Under the pieces are notes generated by a model. The model searched no databases. It had not been told where the DNA came from and saw only the letters and a program-made list of their open reading frames with translations. This document shows positions 57,977-64,000 of a DNA stretch of 64,000 nt, in pieces. Location: assembly GCF_000720725.1 (NCBI RefSeq), contig NZ_JOCQ01000089.1, positions 5,195-69,194 of the forward strand. Direction: 5' to 3'. Both the position numbers and the translations under genes were made by a program. Source of the stretch: Streptomyces rimosus subsp. rimosus (lineage in GTDB: Bacteria > Actinomycetota > Actinomycetes > Streptomycetales > Streptomycetaceae). The first letter of the stretch is position 1, and the number at the start of each line of letters is the position of its first letter.

Positions 57977-59209
57977 ATGAGCGCTACTCCTCCCGCACAG
58001 TCCCCCACCGACCGTCGGGTGTCGGCCCGCGTCGGGGCGATCTCCGAGTCCGCGACCCTCGCCGTGGACGCCAAGGCCAAGGCCCTCAAGGCCGCCGGGC
58101 GCCCGGTGATCGGCTTCGGCGCCGGCGAGCCCGACTTCCCCACTCCCGGTTACATCGTCGAAGCCGCCGTCGAGGCCTGCCGCAACCCGAAGTACCACCG
58201 CTACACCCCGGCAGGCGGCCTGCCCGAGCTGAAGGCCGCGATCGCCGCCAAGACGCTGCGCGACTCCGGATACGAGGTCGAGGCGGCGAACGTGCTGGTC
58301 ACCAACGGTGGCAAGCAGGCGATCTACGAGGCGTTCGCCGCGATCCTGGACCCGGGCGACGAGGTCATCGTGCCCGCCCCGTACTGGACCACCTACCCGG
58401 AGTCGATCCGGCTGGCGGGCGGCGTGCCGGTGGAGGTCGTGGCCGACGAGACCACCGGTTACCGGGTGTCCGTGGAGCAGCTGGAGGCGGCCCGTACGGA
58501 CCGTACGAAGGTGCTGCTGTTCGTCTCGCCGTCCAACCCGACCGGCGCGGTTTACACCCGTGAGCAGGTCGAGGCGGTGGGCCGCTGGGCCGCCGAGCAC
58601 GGCCTGTGGGTGCTCACCGACGAGATCTACGAGCACCTGGTCTACGGCGACGCGACGTTCTGCTCGCTGCCGGTGGTCGTGCCGGAGCTGCGCGAGAAGT
58701 GCATCATCGTCAACGGTGTGGCGAAGACGTACGCGATGACCGGCTGGCGGGTGGGCTGGGCCATCGGCCCGAAGGACGTGATCAAGGCCGCGGCGAACCT
58801 CCAGTCGCACGCCACCTCCAACGTCTCCAACGTGGCGCAGGCCGCGGCCATCGCCGCGGTCTCGGGTGACCTGGACGCCGTCGAGGAGATGAAGGTCGCC
58901 TTCGACCGGCGCCGTAAGACGATGGTGCGGATGCTCAACGAGATCGACGGCGTGCTGTGCCCCGAGCCGGAGGGCGCGTTCTACGCGTACCCGTCGGTCA
59001 AGGGCCTGCTCGGCAAGGAGATCCGCGGCAAGCGCCCGCAGACCAGCGTGGAGCTGGCCGAGCTGATCCTGGAGGAGGCCGAGGTCGCGGTGGTTCCGGG
59101 TGAGGCGTTCGGCACGCCGGGCTACCTGCGCCTGTCGTACGCGCTCGGCGACGAGGACCTGGACGAGGGCATCACGCGTGTCCAGAACCTGCTGGCCGAG
59201 GCCAAGTAG
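57977..59209 (+). CDS. aspC: Aspartate/aromatic-type PLP aminotransferase (class I)
   Basis: This 410-residue fold-type I enzyme has the N-terminal GRPVIGFGAGEPDFPTPGYI, substrate/PLP residues in VTNGGKQAIYE, VSPSNPTGAVYT, DEIYEHLVYG, and the Schiff-base lysine in NGVAKTYAMTGWRVG; the C-terminal Arg region is GTPGYLRLSYAL. It matches the aspartate aminotransferase Ib group of actinomycetes; aromatic or prephenate activity cannot be excluded. The start at 57977 (MSATPPAQSP) is used; an ATG at 57968 is in frame. No clear ribosome binding site, so the transcript may be leaderless. It is divergent from tRNA-Trp and followed by a terminator. Confidence 0.9.
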   Translation: MSATPPAQSPTDRRVSARVGAISESATLAVDAKAKALKAAGRPVIGFGAGEPDFPTPGYIVEAAVEACRNPKYHRYTPAGGLPELKAAIAAKTLRDSGYEVEAANVLVTNGGKQAIYEAFAAILDPGDEVIVPAPYWTTYPESIRLAGGVPVEVVADETTGYRVSVEQLEAARTDRTKVLLFVSPSNPTGAVYTREQVEAVGRWAAEHGLWVLTDEIYEHLVYGDATFCSLPVVVPELREKCIIVNGVAKTYAMTGWRVGWAIGPKDVIKAAANLQSHATSNVSNVAQAAAIAAVSGDLDAVEEMKVAFDRRRKTMVRMLNEIDGVLCPEPEGAFYAYPSVKGLLGKEIRGKRPQTSVELAELILEEAEVAVVPGEAFGTPGYLRLSYALGDEDLDEGITRVQNLLAEAK

Positions 59210-59226
59210 CGCACGGGTGGACACCT

Positions 59227-59254
59227 GCGGGCCCCGGGGTTTCCCGGGGCCCGC
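59227..59254 (+). terminator. Terminator after the aminotransferase gene
   Basis: A perfect 12-bp stem (GCGGGCCCCGGG, 59227-59238, with 59243-59254) and a 4-nt GTTT loop is followed by ATCTGCTTTC. Confidence 0.86.
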
Positions 59255-59327
59255 ATCTGCTTTCGGGCGGGCGCCCGTTCGGGAAAGGGCCTACCGGCGC
59301 GTCGGCCGCGTACGGCAAGATCCTGGG

Positions 59328-60350
59328 ATGGAACGTGTACGCGATGTCCGAGAGCTGCCGAAGGCCCATCTGCACCTGCACTTCACGGGGTCCATGCGGC
59401 CCGCGACCCTGCTGGAGCTCGCCGACAAGTACGGCGTGCACCTGCCGGAGGCCCTGAAGGGCGGCGAGCCGCCCAGGCTGCGGGCGACGGACGAGCGCGG
59501 CTGGTTCCGCTTCCAGCGGCTGTACGACATCGCCCGGTCCTGTCTGCGCTCCCCCGAGGACATCCAGCGGCTGGTCCGCGAGGCCGCCGAGGAGGACGTG
59601 CGGGACGGCTCCGGGTGGCTGGAGATCCAGGTCGACCCGACCTCGTACGCGCCGCGGCTGGGCGGGCTGATCCCCGCGCTGGAGATCATCCTGGACGCGG
59701 TGCGCACCGCCTCTCGCGACACCGGCCTCGGGATACGGGTCCTGGTGGCCGCGAACCGCATGAAGCACCCCCTGGACGCCCGTACGCTGGCCCGGCTCGC
59801 GGTCCGCTACGCCGACCGCGGTGTGATCGGTTTCGGGCTCTCCAACGACGAGCGGCGGGGTTTCGCGCGCGACTTCGACCGGGCCTTCGCCATCGCGCGC
59901 GAAGGCGGGCTGCTGGCGGCACCGCACGGCGGCGAGCTGTCCGGGCCGGCGAGCGTGCGGGACTGCCTGGACGACCTGCACGCGGCGCGGGTCGGCCACG
60001 GCGTGCGCGCCGCGGAGGACCCGGCACTGCTGCGGCGGCTGGCCGAGCGCGGGGTGACGTGCGAGGTCTGCCCGGCGTCGAACGTGGCCCTGGGCGTCTA
60101 CGAGAAGCCCGAGGACGTGCCGCTGCGGACCTTCTACGACGCCGGCGTCCCGATGGCGCTGGGCGCCGACGACCCGCTGCTGTTCGGCTCCCGGCTGGCG
60201 GCCCAGTACGAGATCGCCCGCACCGCGCACGGCTTCTCGGACGCCGAACTGGCCGAGCTGGCCCGCCAGTCGGTACGGGGTTCGCGGGCGCCGGAGGACA
60301 TGCGGCGCAAGCTGCTGGCGGGGGTGGACGCGTGGCTGGGCGAGGAGTGA
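59328..60350 (+). CDS. add: Adenosine deaminase
   Basis: The 340-residue amidohydrolase-fold enzyme converts adenosine to inosine. It has PKAHLHLHFTGSMRP (metal-binding HxH), the third metal/catalytic region AAPHGGELSGP (His and Glu), RVGHGVRAAEDP (His) and ALGADDPLLFG (Asp). The HFTGS variant in place of the usual HLDGS places it in an actinomycete subgroup. The ATG at 59328 is used: CAAGAT, a -10-like box, ends 6 nt before it and no ribosome binding site is visible, so the mRNA may be leaderless. The long frame upstream is an aspC shadow. Another purine-like substrate is possible. Confidence 0.9.
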   Translation: MERVRDVRELPKAHLHLHFTGSMRPATLLELADKYGVHLPEALKGGEPPRLRATDERGWFRFQRLYDIARSCLRSPEDIQRLVREAAEEDVRDGSGWLEIQVDPTSYAPRLGGLIPALEIILDAVRTASRDTGLGIRVLVAANRMKHPLDARTLARLAVRYADRGVIGFGLSNDERRGFARDFDRAFAIAREGGLLAAPHGGELSGPASVRDCLDDLHAARVGHGVRAAEDPALLRRLAERGVTCEVCPASNVALGVYEKPEDVPLRTFYDAGVPMALGADDPLLFGSRLAAQYEIARTAHGFSDAELAELARQSVRGSRAPEDMRRKLLAGVDAWLGEE

Positions 60351-60356
60351 CGCGTC

Positions 60357-61412
60357 CTAAAGGGTGACGCCGACCGTCACCGGCTCGTTGACCAGCGTGA
60401 CGCCGAAGGCCGCGTGGACGCCCTCGCGCACCTCGCGGGCCAGCGCGAGCAGGTCCTCGGTGGTGGCCCGGCCGCGGTTGGTCAGGGCGAGGGTGTGCTT
60501 GGTGGAGATGCGGGCCGGTCCGTCGCCGTAGCCCTTGGTGAAGCCGGCCCGGTCGATGAGCCAGGCGGCCGAGGTCTTCACGTGTCCGTCGCCCGCGGGG
60601 AAGGCGGGCGGGGTGACGTCCGCGCCGAGGCGCTCGTGGACGCGGGCGAGGAAGTCCGCGTGCTGGGCCTCGGTGAGGATCGGGTTGGTGAAGAAGGACC
60701 CCGCGGACCAGGTGTCGTGGTCCTCCGGGTCCAGGACCATGCCCTTGCCGGCCCGCAGCTTGAGCACGGTCTCGCGGGCGGCGGCGGCCGGTACCCGGTC
60801 GCCCGCCTCGACGCCGAGGGTGCGGGCGGTCTCCGCGTACTTGATCGGTGCGGACAGCCCGCCCGCGTCCTCCAGGGCGAAGCGGACGCGCAGTACGACG
60901 AAGCGGTCGGGGTGCTCCTTGAAGCGGCTGTGGCGGTACGAGAACGCGCACTCGGCGTTCGAGAGGGTCACGGTCTCGCCCGCTATGCGGTCGTACGCGA
61001 CCACCTCGGTGATCGTGGAGGACACTTCCTGTCCGTACGCGCCCACGTTCTGGATGGGCGTGGCCCCCGCCGAGCCGGGGATGCCGGCCAGGCACTCGAC
61101 GCCCGCGAGGCCGGCCTCGACCGTACGGGCCACCGCGTCGGACCAGTTCTCGCCCGCGGCCAGCGTCAGGTCGGTGCCGTCGAGGGCGAAGCCGCGGGTG
61201 GCGATGCGCAGCGCGGTGCCCTCGAAGCCCTTGTCGCCGATGACCAGGTTGCTGCCGCCGCCGATGACGAGCAGCGGCGTACCGGATGCGTCGGCCTCGC
61301 GGACGGCCGCGATCACTTCGTCGTCCGTGGTGGCGGTGAGCAGCCGGGTGGCCGGTCCGCCGAGCCGGAAGGTGGTCAGCGGGGCGAGGGGGGCGTCGTG
61401 GAGTTCCTGCAC
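60357..61412 (-). CDS. murB: UDP-N-acetylenolpyruvoylglucosamine reductase
   Basis: MurB reduces UDP-GlcNAc-enolpyruvate to UDP-MurNAc with FAD and NADPH. The 351-residue type I enzyme has TTFRLGGPATRLLTATTDDE, the FAD-binding LLVIGGGSNLVIGDKGF, ECLAGIPGSAGATPIQNVGAYGQ region, SYRHSRFKEHPDRFVVL (Tyr loop), WSAGSFFTNPIL with the catalytic serine, and SAAWLIDRAGFTKGYG. ATG at 61412. It converges with add (6 bp apart) and follows hadB by ~70 bp on the same strand. Confidence 0.97.
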   Translation of the reverse strand: MQELHDAPLAPLTTFRLGGPATRLLTATTDDEVIAAVREADASGTPLLVIGGGSNLVIGDKGFEGTALRIATRGFALDGTDLTLAAGENWSDAVARTVEAGLAGVECLAGIPGSAGATPIQNVGAYGQEVSSTITEVVAYDRIAGETVTLSNAECAFSYRHSRFKEHPDRFVVLRVRFALEDAGGLSAPIKYAETARTLGVEAGDRVPAAAARETVLKLRAGKGMVLDPEDHDTWSAGSFFTNPILTEAQHADFLARVHERLGADVTPPAFPAGDGHVKTSAAWLIDRAGFTKGYGDGPARISTKHTLALTNRGRATTEDLLALAREVREGVHAAFGVTLVNEPVTVGVTL

Positions 61413-61483
61413 GGGCTCAAGAGTACGGGGGCGGTCCCGGCGCTCGGGCCGGGCCGCCCCCGTGCGGCAACGAGGCGCGCTTT

Positions 61484-61918
61484 TCAGGCGAGCCTGACCA
61501 CCGCGCGCGACATTCCGAGCACCTTCTGGCCGGCGCTGGTCGCGGTCAGATCGACACGGACCGTACGGGCCTCGTCGTCCAGCTTGGCCGCGACCTTGCC
61601 GCTGACCTCGATGACCGCGCCCTCGTCGTCGTTGGGGACCACGACGGGCTTGGTGAAGCGCACGCCGTACTCGACGACCGCGCCCGGGTCGCCGGTCCAG
61701 TCGGTGACCACGCGGACCGCCTCGGCCATGGTGAACATGCCGTGCGCGATCACGTCGGGCAGGCCGACCTCCTTGGCGAACTTCTCGTTCCAGTGGATCG
61801 GGTTGAAGTCGCCGGAGGCGCCCGCGTAGCGCACGAGGGTGTCCCGGGTCACGGGAAAGGTCTGCGCCGGGAGTTCGGTGCCGGCCTCGACGTCGTCGTA
61901 AGAGATCTTCGCCGTCAT
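61484..61918 (-). CDS. hadB: MaoC-family (3R)-hydroxyacyl-ACP dehydratase subunit HadB
   Basis: The 144-residue hotdog-fold protein carries the hydratase-2 motif: ASGDFNPIHWNEKFAKEVGL followed by PDVIAHGMFT, with the catalytic Asp and His five residues apart. In mycobacteria HadB is the catalytic subunit of the FAS-II dehydratase. Here a primary fatty-acid or polyketide-linked role is plausible but not shown. ATG at 61918, 4 bp after hadA. Order rpmG-hadA-hadB-murB is conserved in actinobacteria. Confidence 0.92.
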   Translation of the reverse strand: MTAKISYDDVEAGTELPAQTFPVTRDTLVRYAGASGDFNPIHWNEKFAKEVGLPDVIAHGMFTMAEAVRVVTDWTGDPGAVVEYGVRFTKPVVVPNDDEGAVIEVSGKVAAKLDDEARTVRVDLTATSAGQKVLGMSRAVVRLA

Positions 61919-61922
61919 CGCG

Positions 61923-62378
61923 TCAGCCCTCCTGTCCGGCGCCGCGCGCCACCAGCTTGGTGAAAGCGGTCACCACGTGGTCGCCCGCTTCGTCGTGCAC
62001 CTCACCACGGATATCGAGAATGTCGTTTCCCGCCATGGATTTGATCGCCTCGATGGTCGAGGTGACGGTCAGCCGGTCACCGGCGCGCACCGGCCGCGTG
62101 TAGACGAATTTCTGGTCGCCGTGCACCACCCGGCTGTAATCGAGACCCAGCTGCGGGTCCTCGACGACCTGGCCCGCGGCGCGGAAGGTGATGGAGAACA
62201 CAAAGGTCGGCGGGGCGATCACATCGGGGTGACCGAGCGCCCTGGCGGCCTCGGCGTCGGTGTACGCCGGGGCGGCATCCCCGATCGCCTCGGCGAATTC
62301 GCGGATCTTCTCCCGGCCGACCTCATAAGGAGCGGTGGCCGGGTAGCTCCGCCCGACGAAGGACTGGTCGAGCGCCAT
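61923..62378 (-). CDS. hadA: MaoC-like N-terminal dehydratase subunit HadA
   Basis: The 151-residue hotdog protein (ALDQSFVGRSYPATAPYEVG, REKIREFAEAIGDAAPAYTD, IAPPTFVFSITFRAAGQVVE) matches FAS1-like dehydratase HadA, the substrate-binding partner of HadB. It lacks the catalytic Asp-His pair seen in HadB, as expected. ATG at 62378, 156 bp after rpmG, beyond the rpmG terminator, so hadA-hadB probably form their own unit with murB possibly included. Confidence 0.92.
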   Translation of the reverse strand: MALDQSFVGRSYPATAPYEVGREKIREFAEAIGDAAPAYTDAEAARALGHPDVIAPPTFVFSITFRAAGQVVEDPQLGLDYSRVVHGDQKFVYTRPVRAGDRLTVTSTIEAIKSMAGNDILDIRGEVHDEAGDHVVTAFTKLVARGAGQEG

Positions 62379-62483
62379 GGGCTCGCAACCTCCCTGAACT
62401 GGTCCCTGTAACGGTCCCTGACCTTGTCATACCGGCGTACGGGCGCCCGGCGCCGCGCCGCGCGGAATCCTCGCACCACAACG

Positions 62484-62522
62484 CCGCGAGGCCGCCCCCA
62501 GGGACTGGGGACGGCCTCGCGG
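62484..62522 (-). terminator. Terminator after rpmG
   Basis: An 11-bp stem (CCGCGAGGCCG, 62484-62494, with 62512-62522) and an inner CCCC/GGGG extension lie 12 bp past rpmG. Confidence 0.78.
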
Positions 62523-62534
62523 ACGAGCCTGTTG

Positions 62535-62699
62535 TTATCGCGTCTCGCGGTGCGCGGTGTGCGCGTTGCAGCGCGGGCAGTGCTTCTTCATCTCAAGACG
62601 GTCCGGGTCGTTGCGCCGGTTCTTCTTGGTGATGTAGTTCCGCTCCTTGCACTCCACGCAGGCCAGCGTGATCTTCGGGCGGACGTCGGTGGCAGCCAC
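62535..62699 (-). CDS. rpmG: 50S ribosomal protein L33
   Basis: The 54-residue L33 AATDVRPKITLACVECKERN... includes the zinc ribbon C-x2-C (CVEC) and C-x2-C (CPRC), so it is the zinc-containing form. GTG start at 62699, preceded by AAGGAG; the frame is open to 62816 but overlaps tRNA-Met. Actinomycetes often have a second zinc-free L33 elsewhere. It sits downstream of tRNA-Met and tRNA-Thr. Confidence 0.97.
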   Translation of the reverse strand: MAATDVRPKITLACVECKERNYITKKNRRNDPDRLEMKKHCPRCNAHTAHRETR

Positions 62700-62786
62700 G
62701 TGAGTGCTCCTTGACGGACGGATGGACGGGTGAACGCATGAATAGTAGCCGATCGGGAGACCGACCCCACAATCGGCTACTGTGTG

Positions 62787-62859
62787 TAGCGGTGACCGGA
62801 CTTGAACCGGTGACACAGCGATTATGAGCCGCTTGCTCTACCGACTGAGCTACACCGCT
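62787..62859 (-). tRNA. tRNA-Met (CAT), elongator type
   Basis: 73-nt cloverleaf with acceptor AGCGGTG/CACCGCT, D arm TAGCTCAGTCGGTAGAGCA, anticodon arm AGCGG-CTCATAA-TCGCT (anticodon CAT) and T arm CCGGTTCAAGTCCGG. It has a paired first position and lacks the GGG/CCC anticodon stem of initiators, so elongator Met is likely; a tRNA-Ile2 (lysidine-modified CAT) cannot be excluded from sequence alone. Confidence 0.9.
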
Positions 62860-62906
62860 GCGATGCGAGCGGATCCCGCCCGAAGGCGGGATACCTCACA
62901 CATCAG

Positions 62907-62979
62907 AGCCCCAATACGGAATCGAACCGTAGACCTTCTCCTTACCATGGAGACGCTCTGCCGACTGAGCTATTGGGGC
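62907..62979 (-). tRNA. tRNA-Thr (GGT)
   Basis: 73-nt cloverleaf with acceptor GCCCCAA/TTGGGGC, D arm TAGCTCAGTCGGCAGAGCG, anticodon arm TCTCC-ATGGTAA-GGAGA (anticodon GGT) and T arm ACGGTTCGATTCCGT. It precedes tRNA-Met by 47 bp and is probably co-transcribed with it and rpmG. Confidence 0.95.
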
Positions 62980-63160
62980 GAGCGATGAAGACATTACACG
63001 GCCTGCCGCCAAAGGTGAAATCCGTATCCGGCGGCCGCCCCGCCCGCCCCGCGCACCACACCGGTACGACTATTTCGCGCCTCCGCGAAGCTCCCCGGAC
63101 CGCCCCCTAGGCTCGGACCACGCTGCGTGATCTTGCACGCCCGGTCCTCCGAGGAGCGCG

Positions 63161-64000
63161 ATGTCCGAGAGCAGTCAGCCGCAGCCGGGCCCCGACAAGG
63201 CCTCCGGCAGCGACGGCACCGGCGCCGCGGCGGGCACCCTGGTGCTCTGCGACGCCCGGCTCGCCGACGGCCGCGTGGTGGACGTGCGGCTGAGCGGCGG
63301 GCGTATCGAGGCGGTCGGCACGGCGGGCAGCCTCGCCCCGCAGGGCACCCGTATCGACCTCGGCGGCTACCTGCTGCTCCCGGCCCCCGCCGAGCCGCAC
63401 GCGCACTGCGACACCGCGCTGACCGCGGATGCCGCGGGCCCCGCCACCGACACCCTCGAAGACGTCCAGCGCCGCACCACGGAGGCGGCCCTTCTGCAAC
63501 TGGGCCACGGCGCGACGGCGCTGCGCACCCACGTACGCGTCGGCGACGTCCAGGCGCTGCGGTCCCTGGAGGCCGTCCTCCAGGCGGGCCGGTCGCTGCG
63601 CGGGCTGGCCGAGATGACGGCGGTGGCGGTGCCGCGGATGCTCACCGGGGCGGCCGGCGCGGACGGGCTGGCGATGCTGCGGGACGCCGTGAAGATGGGC
63701 GCCACGGTCATCGGCGGCTGTCCGGACCTCGACCCCGATCCGGCCGGGTACGCCGAGGCCGTCCTGGAGGTCGCGGGCGAGCACGGCTGCGCGGTGGATC
63801 TCCACACGGACGGTGACGACCCCGCGCGGCTGGCCCGGTTCGCGGCGATGGCGGGCGGGCTGCGGCCCGGGGTGGCGATCGGGCCGTGCGCGGGCCTGTC
63901 GGCGCTGCCGACGGAGGTGGCGGCGCGCACCGCCGAGCACCTGGCGGCGGCCGGTGTGACGGTCGTGTGCCTGCCGCAGGGCGGCTGCGCGGCCCTGGAG
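63161..64000 (+). CDS. Amidohydrolase, cytosine deaminase-like (3' end outside window)
   Basis: The frame starts at ATG 63161 (GAGGAG upstream) and is open to the window end (280 residues). It has a Gly/Ser/Pro N-terminus, the amidohydrolase beta-sandwich start LVLCDARLADGRVVDVRLSG, the metal-binding EPHAHCDTAL (HxH), VHT/LRTHVRVGDVQAL and AVDLHTDGDDPARL regions. These fit CodA-type cytosine deaminases or related dehydropurine hydrolases. The catalytic Glu/Asp parts further on are not all visible. Function remains tentative. It lies alone after the tRNA pair. Confidence 0.78.
   Translation, partial: MSESSQPQPGPDKASGSDGTGAAAGTLVLCDARLADGRVVDVRLSGGRIEAVGTAGSLAPQGTRIDLGGYLLLPAPAEPHAHCDTALTADAAGPATDTLEDVQRRTTEAALLQLGHGATALRTHVRVGDVQALRSLEAVLQAGRSLRGLAEMTAVAVPRMLTGAAGADGLAMLRDAVKMGATVIGGCPDLDPDPAGYAEAVLEVAGEHGCAVDLHTDGDDPARLARFAAMAGGLRPGVAIGPCAGLSALPTEVAARTAEHLAAAGVTVVCLPQGGCAALE

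Overview
The window is a very GC-rich chromosomal core segment from an actinomycete, almost certainly a Streptomyces. The gene order (tsaE, alr, nnrD, acpS and glmS; rplM-rpsI; rpoA-rplQ; spc/S10; tuf-fusA-rpsG-rpsL; rpoC-rpoB; rplL-rplJ; rplA-rplK; nusG-secE-tRNA-Trp; hadA/hadB and rpmG), frequent GTG/TTG starts, leaderless-looking genes and protein lengths all fit that genus. Most genes lie on the minus strand, so operons read from high to low coordinates.

Layout. 1-9.8 kb: end of a secreted L,D-transpeptidase-like gene, a small gene with a DtxR/DmdR-like iron box, then precursor and cofactor genes (tsaE, alpha/beta hydrolase, alr, nnrD, acpS, glmS on minus; coaA and a DUF389 membrane protein on plus). 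9.8-17.3 kb: glmM, rpsI-rplM, a GT87 membrane glycosyltransferase, an ABC-F ATPase, a small membrane protein and truA. 17.3-34.1 kb: transcription and translation block infA-rpmJ-rpsM-rpsK-rpoA-rplQ, map, secY-adk and the continuous S10+spc operon rpsJ to rplO. 34.2-38.6 kb: the only accessory-looking stretch, lodged between the S10 operon and tuf. It holds an HTH regulator, a HicA-like RNase-fold protein, a P-loop/nucleotidyltransferase fusion of unknown function, and panD. 38.7-57.8 kb: tuf-fusA-rpsG-rpsL, a DUF1707 protein, rpoC-rpoB, rplL-rplJ with an L10-type leader, a lipoprotein, rplA-rplK, nusG-secE and tRNA-Trp. 57.9-64 kb: an aspartate/aromatic aminotransferase and adenosine deaminase on plus, murB, HadB/HadA dehydratases and rpmG on minus, tRNA-Met and tRNA-Thr, and the start of an amidohydrolase.

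The genes form the growth core: ribosomal proteins, RNA polymerase, elongation factors, Sec translocon subunits, and GlcNAc, D-Ala and pantothenate precursor supply. Readable HrdB-type promoters (TTGACN, 17-18 bp, TANNNT) precede rplM, rpsL, rpoB and rplJ, and strong hairpin terminators separate the units.

Most noteworthy: rpsQ encodes an S17 whose conserved C-terminal strand is missing, with a GCAA-loop hairpin over its stop codon; the rpsL and rpsJ leaders share a 25-nt hairpin motif; a 176-bp element with 22-bp inverted ends folds better as plus-strand RNA; and the HicA-like/HTH genes plus the kinase-like/nucleotidyltransferase fusion look undescribed. I found no CRISPR array, transposase, prophage or rRNA gene.
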